From the NCBI RefSeq assembly GCF_014172405.1, contig NZ_WNXC01000001.1:930001-994000 (forward strand): a stretch of 64,000 nucleotides of DNA, given 5' to 3'. The position numbers and the translations under genes are program-made. Shown piece after piece: positions 1 to 9,630 of the stretch. The notes beneath the pieces are model-generated. The model was given only the letters and a program-made list of their open reading frames with translations, made no database searches and was not told the origin of the DNA. This DNA comes from Pedobacter gandavensis. GTDB taxonomy: Bacteria > Bacteroidota > Bacteroidia > Sphingobacteriales > Sphingobacteriaceae. Each line of letters opens with the position of its first letter. Within the stretch, counting starts at the first letter, position 1.

Positions 1-2141
1 AAAAAGATACCCTGCTCCATTTGCAGTATCAAGGTGCTCATACCTTAGCTGAAGTAGCAGTAACTGCAAAGAAGCCCATCTTCCAGCGACAAATTGACCG
101 TCTTCGCTTTAATGTAGGAGAAACAGACCTGGTTTTCGGGAATAACATTTGGGATGTCATTGAAAAAACACCCTTGGTTAATGTTTCTGCAGATGGTGCC
201 ATTCAAATTAGCGGGACTACCGGTGCTGTGGTTTACCTCAATAATAAAAGGAAAGTATTAACTGGAAATGCATTAAAGAACTACCTGAGCAGCATTCCTT
301 CGGAGAATCTCGAGGCCATTGAAGTCATGACTACCCCATCCAGTAAATATGATGCCGAAGGCGGAGCTGGGATTTTAAATATCATCACCAAAAAGAACAA
401 AGAAGAAGGTTTTATTGGTAATGCGAGTTTGAGTGCCAGGCAGACCGCTGTAAACTCCCAGGCAGGAAGCATTTATGGAAACAACCGTTCCGGAAAATGG
501 AATGTTTACTCCAGTCTTTACCTGAACAACCGAAGCAGGAAGCCGGAGTTTAAGAAAGACATCTATTTTCCAGCGGAAAGTCCGGATGATTTGCTGCACA
601 GAAGCATCCGTTCATTAAACGATTACCAGGTGTTGTCGCCAGGTGCTAATCTGGGTATCGACCATCAAATCAACGCCAATCATGTGGTAGGCCTTCTTTT
701 TGACTATTCCGGGATGCACAATGAGGAAAGCAGGATGGCCAGAAGTCGGGATTTTTATAAAAACACAGACTCCCTAAGTTTAACGGACAACAGGGATAAT
801 ACCAGCTCAAACACCTATTCGCTGAACCTGAACTACCAAGGTAAATTGAATGAGAAAGGTTTAAGCCTGAGTGTGGATGCAGATGCCCTGCAATACGATT
901 CAAAGAACAAATCCATCAGTAAAACAGAAGCTTTAGACCTGAACAACGAGCAAATCCTATTTGTAAAGGATTGGTTTAGAAGTTCGGCGCCACAGAAAAT
1001 CAGCAATCAATCTGTTAAAGCTGATTTTGAATGGCCTATTCGTAAGAACCTGTCTTTAGATTTCGGACTAAAAACCGCCTTCTCTAAGATCAATAATGAT
1101 CTCCTTTTTGAAAACAGGGTAACCGATGAGCTATGGGTAAATGACGGGAATAGAAGCAATATCTTCCAATACAATGAACTTATAAACTCGGCATATGGCA
1201 TTTTGAATGCGAAAGTGAACGCGAAATGGTCTTATCAATTGGGACTACGTGTAGAAAACACCATTGCCAAAGGCTGGCTGGAAGGTAATCAGGTAGTCAA
1301 CAGAAACTACACCAATCTATTCCCGACTGCATTTTTGAAATTCACCAGCAGCAAGGATAAATCCTACGTATTGGCCGTTTCCAGCAGGATCAATAGACCG
1401 GGTTTCTGGGATGTGAATCCGTTCAGAACCTATACCACTGACCAAACCTATTTTGAAGGAAATCCATTTCTAATGCCTTCTAAATATTATAGAGAAGAAT
1501 TGAGCCATACCCTAATGAGCAAATCAGGGACATTCACCTTCCAATTGGCTGCGAGCCAATCGCTGGATGAGATCTATGCCTTACCCAGCAATCCTTCGGA
1601 AAACGTGATTGCCAACAAGAAAGTTAACTATGGCAACAAATATGGTTATTCCGGTACCATCACTTACTACCAGCAAATTCAACCTTGGTGGAGGTTCTCC
1701 GGCACCGGATTAACCGGTTATATCCTGTCTAAAGGCAATTATGCGAACAACATCTTGATCGACAACAAAACCTTTTTGCTGAGTATTTCGACCAATCAAA
1801 CCTTCAACATTTCCAAGAAAGATGGCCTTTCCTGCACCGTAATAGCCAATAACACTTTCCCTGCCACCATTGTAAATACAGAAATCGGCAACCGATTGGA
1901 AACAGAGCTGAGGTTAAGAAAAGCGATTGGCGCCTGGAACATCACCTTATCCGGCCAGGACTTCTTTAAGAGTAACAAAGACCGATACAAGGTGGTTGTG
2001 AATGAGTTAAGGATTGTGGATGAAAATTATTATGACACGCAAAGTGTGGCCCTTTCCTTAAGTTTCAACTTTGGTAAAATGACGGTTAAAGATAAGAGAG
2101 ACCGGGATACAGGTGCTGAAGAAGCGAAAAGAAGAATTTAA
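1..2141 (+). CDS. Outer-membrane beta-barrel (TonB-receptor-like) protein, 5'-truncated by window
   Basis: The reading frame is open from the first bases and has no proper ATG, so the gene begins upstream of the window. The visible part starts in or just after a carboxypeptidase-regulatory domain and runs through a plug-like region (IEKTPLVNV, then a YLNN loop and NIITKK) into a long beta-barrel that ends with an aromatic strand (ALSLSFNF) and a charged tail. This matches the outer-membrane beta-barrel family (PF14905 type) of Bacteroidota, relatives of TonB receptors whose cargo is usually unknown. It sits in the outer membrane. A clear hairpin terminator follows the stop. The substrate cannot be read from the sequence. 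Confidence 0.85.
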   Translation, partial: KDTLLHLQYQGAHTLAEVAVTAKKPIFQRQIDRLRFNVGETDLVFGNNIWDVIEKTPLVNVSADGAIQISGTTGAVVYLNNKRKVLTGNALKNYLSSIPSENLEAIEVMTTPSSKYDAEGGAGILNIITKKNKEEGFIGNASLSARQTAVNSQAGSIYGNNRSGKWNVYSSLYLNNRSRKPEFKKDIYFPAESPDDLLHRSIRSLNDYQVLSPGANLGIDHQINANHVVGLLFDYSGMHNEESRMARSRDFYKNTDSLSLTDNRDNTSSNTYSLNLNYQGKLNEKGLSLSVDADALQYDSKNKSISKTEALDLNNEQILFVKDWFRSSAPQKISNQSVKADFEWPIRKNLSLDFGLKTAFSKINNDLLFENRVTDELWVNDGNRSNIFQYNELINSAYGILNAKVNAKWSYQLGLRVENTIAKGWLEGNQVVNRNYTNLFPTAFLKFTSSKDKSYVLAVSSRINRPGFWDVNPFRTYTTDQTYFEGNPFLMPSKYYREELSHTLMSKSGTFTFQLAASQSLDEIYALPSNPSENVIANKKVNYGNKYGYSGTITYYQQIQPWWRFSGTGLTGYILSKGNYANNILIDNKTFLLSISTNQTFNISKKDGLSCTVIANNTFPATIVNTEIGNRLETELRLRKAIGAWNITLSGQDFFKSNKDRYKVVVNELRIVDENYYDTQSVALSLSFNFGKMTVKDKRDRDTGAEEAKRRI

Positions 2142-2166
2142 TCTCCAAGCCCATCTCCATTGAACA

Positions 2167-2204
2167 AGCCCATTCCGGTTCGATCAGCTGGAATGGGCTT
2201 TATC
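2167..2204 (+). terminator. Rho-independent terminator
   Basis: A perfect 10-bp inverted repeat (AGCCCATTCC at 2167-2176 and GGAATGGGCT at 2190-2199, 13-nt loop) followed by T-rich sequence lies just after the beta-barrel gene. Confidence 0.7.
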
Positions 2205-2254
2205 ATAAAATTGTAAAGACAATTTTCTCTAAAGAATACAGGTAGCTAAAATTC

Positions 2255-2262
2255 TATCTTTG
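2255..2262 (+). promoter_or_regulatory. Bacteroidota -7 element for the 120-aa gene
   Basis: TATCTTTG fits the Bacteroidota -7 consensus TAnnTTTG and lies 7 bp before the ATG at 2270. If it is used, the transcript would be nearly leaderless. No good -33 TTTG was seen at the expected spacing. Confidence 0.4.
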
Positions 2263-2269
2263 ATTCCAT

Positions 2270-2632
2270 ATGTTTATCAAGTTTTTTCATTTTTTATCGC
2301 TGTTCGCCTACCTGAACATTATTGCTTATGAAGCAGGAGACGCTTCTGTTAAGCAATATTCGTTTGCCGGCGACTCTTTACTTGAAATTGTACTTGATGA
2401 CATTCTTGACATTCCAATGCACAATTACGAAGATGGCATTGAAATCCCAAATGAAAACTACCGCCTTTTCCAAACGGGGATTTACATCCTACCGGCTATT
2501 CTGATCCTATTTTCTTTCTTTATTTTTAAGCAGATTGGAAAAGTAGTTAACCCCATCCACCCCTTTTACAAAACGAAAAGCACTTGCTTACCCAGTTATT
2601 ACACCCACCTTTTTAGGTTGAAGCCATTCTAG
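2270..2632 (+). CDS. Small membrane protein upstream of the RND operon, unknown function
   Basis: 120 residues with an N-terminal hydrophobic segment (about 1-20), a loop with the acidic/histidine patch DIPMHNYEDG (about residues 47-56), a second membrane segment (about 69-88) and a basic tail ending in LPSYYTHLFRLKPF. From memory, small proteins with a similar plan (HxxED loop, tail ending near LFRLxPF) occur ahead of heavy-metal RND efflux operons in Bacteroidota, so a metal-linked accessory role is possible, but this is inference. It has its own TATCTTTG element and lies 238 bp before the efflux adaptor gene, in the same direction. The intervening 238 bp shows no convincing gene. Confidence 0.6.
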   Translation: MFIKFFHFLSLFAYLNIIAYEAGDASVKQYSFAGDSLLEIVLDDILDIPMHNYEDGIEIPNENYRLFQTGIYILPAILILFSFFIFKQIGKVVNPIHPFYKTKSTCLPSYYTHLFRLKPF

Positions 2633-2870
2633 GCATTCATTTTATCATTTAGTATTTCTGACGGTGAAAACCAGATTTCTATGGAGTTGTCCGACGTAAT
2701 GTCTGGGCCTATCTATGCTTTTGTCTGATTCCAACAGGTTGGTTATACTTTATTGCCTTTCCGGGCATTTGTTCTGAGCGCTTAAGCCCTTTAGAACATC
2801 CATTTTAGTGCATTTCCTTTTTTAAACATTCCATATCACGGGAGGCATTGACGCGTCCCTAAAAATCATT

Positions 2871-4007
2871 ATGACCATGAAAGTTAAGTATTTAGCTTAT
2901 TTCCCAATTTTAGCTGCCGTTACCATTGTCGGCTGTACCTCTTCTCAAAGCAAAGAGCAGAACACTACAGACCAGGCCAAAACAGTCCCTATCGCCACAG
3001 TCAGCGTATTAGACACCATTATTTTCAAGGAATACATTGCCGACATACAGGCTGTAAAAAACGTAGAAGTAAGGTCCAGGTTGTCTGGGTTCTTAGAGAA
3101 AATCTATGTGGAAGAAGGTTCAGCGGTTAAAGCCGGACAAATCCTCTTTAAAATCAACGATGAAGAGTACAAAGCCGACTTAAGCAAGGCCGAGGCCGTA
3201 TTGAACAATGCCATCGCAGACGCGAAAACGGTAGATTTAGAGCAGGAAAGAACCAAAGTACTGGTACAAAGTAACATCGTTTCTAAAACTGAACTTGATT
3301 TAGGCGCTGCCAAATTAAAAGCGGCAGAATCTCGTGTGGCAGAAGCCAGGTCTGTATTGCGTTATGCGAAATCAAGACTTTCCCACACATTGATCAAATC
3401 ACCATTCACTGGCCGCATTGACAGGATGCCTTTAAAAGCAGGAAGTTTGTTGGAAGAAGGCTCCCTCCTAACCACAGTATCTGATTTAAGCGCCGTAAAC
3501 GTTTACTTTTCAATCTCAGAAAAGGAATACCTGAACATTGCCAGCGACACCGCATATTCGAAAAACAACTTCAAAAAGCGTGTTAAACTGACCCTTGCCA
3601 ATGGCACAGTCTACCCATTTGAAGGTACAGCAAGATTTGCAGAAAGCGAATTCGCCAGTCAGACCGGCTCCTTATCCTTAAAAGCCAACTTCCCTAATGC
3701 TGAAGGACTTTTAAAGCACGGTGCATCGGGTAAAATCAGTGTTCCTGTAGAAACCGGGGAGATTTTAGCCGTACACCAGAAATCTGTATTTGAAATCCAG
3801 GACAGAACCTATGTGTATGTGCTCAATGAAAACAACACCATCAAAATGACTCCGTTTGAAGCTGGTCAACGTATTGGCCACTATTACATGGTCAACTCCG
3901 GACTAAAGAAATCTGATAAGATCGTTTTTGAAGGCACACAAAGTCTGCGCGACGGTTTAACGGTGAAACCAATGGAAGCCAAAACTAACCCGATTGCCAA
4001 AAACTAA
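2871..4007 (+). CDS. RND efflux periplasmic adaptor (membrane fusion protein), lipoprotein
   Basis: 378 residues. An N-terminal lipoprotein signal ends at the lipobox VGC (Cys22). It is followed by a biotinyl/lipoyl-like region (VRSRLSGFLEKIYVEEG), an alpha-helical hairpin rich in Ala/Lys/Glu (about 90-165), the second lipoyl half (LIKSPFTGRIDRMPLKAG), and the beta-barrel and membrane-proximal domains. This is the HlyD/AcrA adaptor family. It bridges the inner-membrane pump to the outer-membrane channel, both encoded by the next gene 25 bp downstream. Two in-frame ATGs (2871 and 2877) are possible starts; the second gives a more usual MKVKY start. The substrate is not evident. Confidence 0.92.
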   Translation: MTMKVKYLAYFPILAAVTIVGCTSSQSKEQNTTDQAKTVPIATVSVLDTIIFKEYIADIQAVKNVEVRSRLSGFLEKIYVEEGSAVKAGQILFKINDEEYKADLSKAEAVLNNAIADAKTVDLEQERTKVLVQSNIVSKTELDLGAAKLKAAESRVAEARSVLRYAKSRLSHTLIKSPFTGRIDRMPLKAGSLLEEGSLLTTVSDLSAVNVYFSISEKEYLNIASDTAYSKNNFKKRVKLTLANGTVYPFEGTARFAESEFASQTGSLSLKANFPNAEGLLKHGASGKISVPVETGEILAVHQKSVFEIQDRTYVYVLNENNTIKMTPFEAGQRIGHYYMVNSGLKKSDKIVFEGTQSLRDGLTVKPMEAKTNPIAKN

Positions 4008-4032
4008 ATCCAGCGCATAAATCAACACAATT

Positions 4033-7000
4033 ATGTTTGAACAATTTATAAAACGACCGGTATTATCACTGGTTATTTCCTTATTTATCACCCTCCTGGG
4101 CTTGCTGGCGCTATTTACCCTGCCAGTTACCCAATTCCCGGACATCGTGCCACCATCCGTGGTGGTGACCGCAAATTATACCGGTGCAAATGCCGAAGTG
4201 AGTACCAATGCCGTGGCCATTCCATTGGAAAGAGCCATTAATGGTGTAGCCGGGATGACCTATATGAGTTCGGTATCCACCAACAACGGAACTACGCTCA
4301 TCCAGGTATTCTTTAAAGTAGGTACAGACCCGGACATTGCCGCGGTAAACGTGCAAAACAGGGTAACCACGGTACTCGATGAATTACCAGAAGAGGTAAT
4401 TAAGGCCGGGGTAACTACTGAAAAAGAAGTGAACAGTATGCTGATGTATTTGAACATCTACAGCGACGATAAAACTGCAGATGAGCGCTTTATCTACAAC
4501 TTCACCGACATCAACATCTTAAAAGAGTTGAAAAGAATTGAAGGTGTGGGTTTTGCGCAGATCATGGGTTTAAGGGACTATGCGATGCGTGTATGGCTAA
4601 AACCAGACCGCCTGGCTTCTTACAATATCTCATCGGATGATGTCATTGCTGCATTGAGAAGGCAAAATGTGGAAGCTGCTCCCGGACAAACGGGAATTGG
4701 TTCAGACAAATCGATCAACATGCAGCAATATGTATTGCGTTATCCTGGTAAGTTTTCGGATGCGGAAGAATATAAAAACATCCCGATCAGGGCCAATGCT
4801 GATGGTTCAATCATCCGGATTAAAGACGTTGCAGATGTAGAATTTGGTTCCTTAGATTACGAGATGGTTTCTAAAACTGACGGACGCCCTTCAGCTTCCA
4901 TCATGCTGAAACAGCTACCGGGCTCTAACGCTCAGGAAGTCATCAAGAATGTCAAGGAGCGTATGGCCAGCTTACAGGCCAACTCATTCCCTCCGGGTAT
5001 GAAATACACCATGGGATACGACGTATCCAGATTCCTTGACGCCTCAATATCAAGTGTATTGATTACGTTACTTGAAGCATTTATTCTGGTATTTATTGTC
5101 GTATTTATCTTCTTACAAGACTTCCGTTCTACGTTAATTCCGGCATTGGCTGTTCCGGTATGTTTAATTGGCGCCTTGTTTTTCATGCAGATGTTGGGCT
5201 TCTCCATCAACTTACTTACCCTATTTGCCCTGGTACTTGCGATCGGTATTGTGGTAGATAATGCCATTGTAGTAGTCGAAGCCGTCTACTCAAAAATGGA
5301 AGAAGAACACCTGGAACCGATGGAAGCAACAATCGCTGCCATGAAAGAAGTTGGTAAACCGGTTGTGGCCATTACCCTGGTGATGTCAGCGGTGTTTATC
5401 CCGGTGGCTTTCCTATCTGGTCCGGTGGGTATTTTCTATCGCCAGTTCTCATTAACCTTAGCTTCGGCAATTATCATTTCTGGAATTAATGCTTTAACCT
5501 TAACACCGGCGCTATGTGCCATCATTCTGCGTTCTCCGCACAATAAACCAGAAGCAAAAGGCTGGATGTCCAGGTTCTTTGCTGGCTTCAACAGGGCTTA
5601 CAACGGCATGGCAGGTGGCTACAAAGGCTTATTAACGAGAATTGCAGGCCGTAGAATCTTAACTTTCGGGCTACTGGTCGCTTTCTTTATCACCACCTGG
5701 GGCATGAGCAGCATCCTACCTTCCGGCTTTATCCCTACAGAAGATCAGGGGATGATTTACGTAAACGTGACTACGCCTCCTGGTGCTACGGTAGACCGAA
5801 CAGAAAGCGTACTGAATGAAATTGATGCGATCAGCAGAAAAATGCAGGCCGTAGAAACGGTTTCTACCCTTGCCGGTTATAGTTTAGTGAACGAGGTATC
5901 TGGTGCCTCTTATGGTATGGGGATGATCAATCTTGTGGCCTGGAAAGACCGCGAAGAGTCTGTAACTGACATGATCGAAAACCTTAAGAAAGCCACTTCA
6001 CACATCATGGACGCGGATATTGAGTTCTTCCCTCCGCCTACCGTACCTGGTTTTGGTAACTCTTCAGGCTTTGAATTGCGTCTTTTAGATAAAACGGGTG
6101 CAGACGACCTGAACAAAACTTCTGAAGTGATGAAGAAGTTTATTGAAGATTTAAAGGCAACCCCTGAAATCGGCAATGTGTTTACCACATTCGACGTCAG
6201 TTTTCCGCAATACCTGATCAAAGTAGATCATGATTTGGCGGCAAAAAAAGGCATCAGCGTGGAGAATGCCATGAACACCTTGCAGACTTTAATGGGAAGT
6301 TATTATGCGACCAACTTCATTCGTTACGGACAAATGTATAAGGTGATGGTACAAGCTGGCCCTAATTACCGTGAAAAACCAGAGGATGTACTGAATCTTT
6401 TCATCAAAAATGATCAGGGCGAAATGATGCCTTTCTCTACGTTCATCCATATGGAGCGTGTTTATGGTCCTGAGCAAATCACCCGTTACAACATGTTCTC
6501 TTCGGCGATGTTGAACGGTGATGCAGCTGCCGGTTTCAGTAGCGGACAGGCGATTGAAGCGGTAGAAGCTGTTGCCAATAAGCTTCCGGCAGGATATGAA
6601 ATCGAATGGTCTGGTATGACCCGCGAGCAGATCCTTTCCGGAAATCAGGCTTTATACATCTTTGCACTTTGTTTATTGTTTGTATACCTGATCCTTGCCG
6701 CACAATATGAGAGCTTCCTGCTCCCATTGCCAGTACTACTTTCTTTACCGGCAGGTATTTTCGGAGCCTTCCTATTCTTATGGATGTTTGGCCTGGAAAA
6801 CAACATTTATGCGCAGGTAGCCTTGGTGATGCTCATCGGTTTACTTGGGAAAAATGCGATCCTGATCGTCGAATATGCCATTATAAAACAAGAACAAGGT
6901 ATGAGTTTCTTAGCTGCAGCAATTGAAGGCTCTGTTGCCCGTTTGCGCCCAATTTTGATGACCTCCTTCGCATTTGCGGCAGGATTGGTTCCTTTAATGA

Positions 7001-8580
7001 TGGCTACTGGCGCAGGTGCGCTTGGAAATCGCTCGATTGGAACGGCCGCTGTAGGTGGGATGATCATCGGTACGGTTGTGGGCGTTATTGTGATCCCAGG
7101 TTTATATGTGCTTTTCTCCTCCATGATGAAGAAAAAAACAAGTACTAGTGCTAAGGTGATTGTAGCGATTACATCGGTGATGCTGATCAGCAGCTGTTCG
7201 ATGAAAAAAGACATTCCAGTTTATGAGCACCGTACTCTTCCGGAAAGTTTCCAGAAAAGTACAGATACCAATACGGTAGCCAATACCACCTGGAAAGAAT
7301 TCTTTAAAGATGAGCAACTGATTGCCTTAATTGAAACTGCCCTGGCAAACAATACCGATATGAAGCAAACTTTGCATCATATTGAAATTGCTAAAGCAAA
7401 TTTAAGAATGCGCAAAGGTGCAGCTTTACCTAATATAGACCTCGCAATCGAAGGAGGATTAAGAAGATACGGATTTCACACTGCCGATGGAATTGGTAAT
7501 TACGACACCAATTTCTCTCCTAATCTAAAACCCGGTGAGCAGGTACCCAATCCACTACCCGACTATTTTGTAGGGATCAGAACCTCCTGGGAACTGGACC
7601 TATGGGGCAAATTGAAAAACAAAAAGCAAGCAGCAGTGAACAAGTTTATGGCTTCTTACGAGGGACAGAAACTGGTACAAACGGAACTGATCAGTAATGT
7701 ATCCGCGGCCTATTTTGAATTGCTAACCCTGGATGAGGAGCTTAAGATTTTAAGCAGAAACATCCAACTTCAGCAGAATGGATTGAAACTGATTCAGGTG
7801 CAAAAAGAAGCAGGTGTGGCGACAGAATTGGGTGTGCAGCAGTTCAAAGCGGTGCTTGCCAATTCTAAAGCGAAAGAACAGGAAGTCTTGCAACAGGTTA
7901 GCCTGATGCAAAACCACCTGAACTTCCTAACCGGCAGATTCGAATCTACTATTACCCTAAAAGATAATGGATTAAATGAATTCAGCTCCAATATCACTTT
8001 AGCTTCAGGAACCCCATTACAGATGATTGCTTTGAGACCAGACATCAGGCAAGCCGGACTGGAATTGATCGCTTCGCAGAAAGAAACTAAGGCTGCATCT
8101 GCGGCATTCTTACCTGCAATTGTGTTAGCACCGCAGATCGGTTTGCAGTCTTTTGACCTGGGTAAGTTGTTCCAACCGCAAACTGCTTTGGCTTATGGCT
8201 TGATGGGTGGCTTAACCGCTCCTATTTTCAATCAGCACCGCATACGCGCGGAATACGAGAGTTACAAAGCAACTTATGGGATTGCCTTCCAGAATTATGA
8301 GAAGATCGTTCTCAAGGCTTATAACGAAGTACAGGATGCGCTGAAATCACAAGCCTTTATCAAAGCAAAGCGAGATTTCATCTCTGAAGAAGTGAAAGCT
8401 TTAAATGCTTCGGTAAAAGCGGCTAACGCATTGTTCCTGGCAGGAAGAGTGACCTACCTGGACATCATTACTACACAGAGAAATGTTTTGGATGCGGAAC
8501 TTAATGAGGTTCAAGCTAAGAAACAACAGGTGTTGAACCAGATTTCTATTTACAAAGCCTTAGGTGGCGGTTGGAAATAG
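4033..8580 (+). CDS. Fused RND (HAE1/AcrB-type) permease and outer-membrane factor
   Basis: 1515 residues in one uninterrupted frame. Residues 1-1030 are an AcrB-like permease: it starts MFEQFIKRPV, has the TM4 proton-relay motif with Asp409 followed by Asn410 (AcrB has Asp-Asp), and Lys940 in GLLGKNAILIVEY, as in AcrB TM10. Residues 1031-1515 are a complete NodT/TolC-type outer-membrane factor. Its own start (ATG at 7123 or 7126), signal peptide and lipobox (ISSC, Cys1055) are preserved inside the fusion, followed by two efflux-protein repeats. The operon therefore encodes a whole tripartite pump in two genes. Inner Met codons or signal peptidase II cleavage at Cys1055 could still give a separate channel. 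An assembly indel at the junction (about 7120-7130) is the main alternative. Confidence 0.9.
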   Translation: MFEQFIKRPVLSLVISLFITLLGLLALFTLPVTQFPDIVPPSVVVTANYTGANAEVSTNAVAIPLERAINGVAGMTYMSSVSTNNGTTLIQVFFKVGTDPDIAAVNVQNRVTTVLDELPEEVIKAGVTTEKEVNSMLMYLNIYSDDKTADERFIYNFTDINILKELKRIEGVGFAQIMGLRDYAMRVWLKPDRLASYNISSDDVIAALRRQNVEAAPGQTGIGSDKSINMQQYVLRYPGKFSDAEEYKNIPIRANADGSIIRIKDVADVEFGSLDYEMVSKTDGRPSASIMLKQLPGSNAQEVIKNVKERMASLQANSFPPGMKYTMGYDVSRFLDASISSVLITLLEAFILVFIVVFIFLQDFRSTLIPALAVPVCLIGALFFMQMLGFSINLLTLFALVLAIGIVVDNAIVVVEAVYSKMEEEHLEPMEATIAAMKEVGKPVVAITLVMSAVFIPVAFLSGPVGIFYRQFSLTLASAIIISGINALTLTPALCAIILRSPHNKPEAKGWMSRFFAGFNRAYNGMAGGYKGLLTRIAGRRILTFGLLVAFFITTWGMSSILPSGFIPTEDQGMIYVNVTTPPGATVDRTESVLNEIDAISRKMQAVETVSTLAGYSLVNEVSGASYGMGMINLVAWKDREESVTDMIENLKKATSHIMDADIEFFPPPTVPGFGNSSGFELRLLDKTGADDLNKTSEVMKKFIEDLKATPEIGNVFTTFDVSFPQYLIKVDHDLAAKKGISVENAMNTLQTLMGSYYATNFIRYGQMYKVMVQAGPNYREKPEDVLNLFIKNDQGEMMPFSTFIHMERVYGPEQITRYNMFSSAMLNGDAAAGFSSGQAIEAVEAVANKLPAGYEIEWSGMTREQILSGNQALYIFALCLLFVYLILAAQYESFLLPLPVLLSLPAGIFGAFLFLWMFGLENNIYAQVALVMLIGLLGKNAILIVEYAIIKQEQGMSFLAAAIEGSVARLRPILMTSFAFAAGLVPLMMATGAGALGNRSIGTAAVGGMIIGTVVGVIVIPGLYVLFSSMMKKKTSTSAKVIVAITSVMLISSCSMKKDIPVYEHRTLPESFQKSTDTNTVANTTWKEFFKDEQLIALIETALANNTDMKQTLHHIEIAKANLRMRKGAALPNIDLAIEGGLRRYGFHTADGIGNYDTNFSPNLKPGEQVPNPLPDYFVGIRTSWELDLWGKLKNKKQAAVNKFMASYEGQKLVQTELISNVSAAYFELLTLDEELKILSRNIQLQQNGLKLIQVQKEAGVATELGVQQFKAVLANSKAKEQEVLQQVSLMQNHLNFLTGRFESTITLKDNGLNEFSSNITLASGTPLQMIALRPDIRQAGLELIASQKETKAASAAFLPAIVLAPQIGLQSFDLGKLFQPQTALAYGLMGGLTAPIFNQHRIRAEYESYKATYGIAFQNYEKIVLKAYNEVQDALKSQAFIKAKRDFISEEVKALNASVKAANALFLAGRVTYLDIITTQRNVLDAELNEVQAKKQQVLNQISIYKALGGGWK

Positions 8581-8597
8581 ATCAATTATTAATATTC

Positions 8598-8636
8598 AAA
8601 AAAGCGGTTATGATTATAAATCATAACCGCTTTTTT
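8598..8636. terminator. Bidirectional terminator
   Basis: A long perfect stem (AAAAAAGCGGTTATGATT pairing with its complement across a short ATAA loop) ends the efflux operon and also serves the convergent membrane-protein gene at 8643. Confidence 0.8.
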
Positions 8637-8642
8637 GGTTAA

Positions 8643-9326
8643 TTATTCCGGGACCAACTCCTCTATAAACTCCTCGTCAACCCGCAGTAGCACCAGGATT
8701 TCCCTTGCTCTCGTTTTATTTTGAGCTGCTGTCTCGGTGAATTCATCCAGTAGTCCACTTATTTCCAGTCTTTGATTGATAGTCATCTTTTCCAAACCCT
8801 TTATCGCATTGATCCTATCTATTTCACGATTTCTTTCAGGATCAGTTGAATGTTGTATTACAAGTTCCTTCCTCAGGTCCAATAAAACGACAATCATCAA
8901 CACTGCAAAAAGGTTTATCTTGAAAAAATAATACAGATTAGTGTTGAAATATAATTGAAAATTCGAAGCTATATTAAAATTCGCTTTAAATGAAAATTCT
9001 TCCATGCCTATAAGTATGGCTATTCCTGAAAAATAACAGAAACTATAACCAAACAAACTCCATTGGAAAAGTTGTAATCCATGATTGACTAAGGAATAAA
9101 TTACCCCGCTCTTCGGATCTTGCCCAAAAGACAGTTTATAACCTGCAAAAATTGAAAAGATAAACAAGCTAAATCCAAATAAAAAGATAAGTAATAGCGG
9201 CCCATTAATTTCAGGTGTTTTCAACGCATAAAAGGTCATTAAACAGATTCCCATAATCCCACCGATTATTTGTATCCAACTAATCAGCTTCAGGGTCAGC
9301 CTTGTGTTCTTGATTCTTAATTTCAT
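8643..9326 (-). CDS. Four-helix membrane protein, unknown function
   Basis: 227 residues. Hydrophobic segments lie at about 13-33, 43-64, 82-107 and 135-150, followed by a soluble C-terminal part of about 75 residues rich in charged amino acids and predicted helical (DPERNREIDR, GLEKMTINQR, TRAREILVLL). I recognise no family. It starts at an ATG preceded by AT-rich sequence, is convergent with the efflux operon and shares its terminator. It could be a small sensor or a structural membrane protein; nothing in the context decides this. Confidence 0.75.
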   Translation of the reverse strand: MKLRIKNTRLTLKLISWIQIIGGIMGICLMTFYALKTPEINGPLLLIFLFGFSLFIFSIFAGYKLSFGQDPKSGVIYSLVNHGLQLFQWSLFGYSFCYFSGIAILIGMEEFSFKANFNIASNFQLYFNTNLYYFFKINLFAVLMIVVLLDLRKELVIQHSTDPERNREIDRINAIKGLEKMTINQRLEISGLLDEFTETAAQNKTRAREILVLLRVDEEFIEELVPE

Positions 9327-9399
9327 TTGAGCGCGTTACATGAATTCAACTTGTAGAACAAACATATCAAAATGAGTCAACATTTTCATTTAGAATTAC

Positions 9400-9630
9400 T
9401 TATTTCTTAACCCGCATTTCATCGCGCAACTGTTGTTCCTTTTCCCCATTCCAGTAGCCACAATCCAACTGTAAAAACACAGAAGTGTAAGGGATCACTT
9501 CATTGGTTTTGATCACCAGCACCTTGAATAACTTCGATTCTGCATCCAATTTTTTGAACACCTCATTATGTAGCAGTCTTCTTTTTCTCCTGAAATTTCC
9601 CCCTACTAGGCGTATCTTGACTTTAACCAT
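9400..9630 (-). CDS. Small basic protein coupled to the Imm11-like gene
   Basis: With the ATG at 9630 it is 76 residues (MVKVKIRLVGG...), strongly basic, with no membrane segment. The open frame extends to 9663, but the start at 9630 is preferred because its ATG overlaps the stop of the upstream gene by 8 bases (ATGGTTAA), a typical translational-coupling arrangement. I recognise no domain. Coupling to an immunity-like gene suggests a partner in the same toxin/immunity locus, but it lacks any recognised toxin motif. The alternative is a small orphan protein. Confidence 0.55.
   Translation of the reverse strand: MVKVKIRLVGGNFRRKRRLLHNEVFKKLDAESKLFKVLVIKTNEVIPYTSVFLQLDCGYWNGEKEQQLRDEMRVKK

Noticed and set aside
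4111..7317. Several ORFs of 60-135 codons on the minus strand inside the RND gene
   Set aside because: They are shadows of the long, clearly conserved plus-strand frame.
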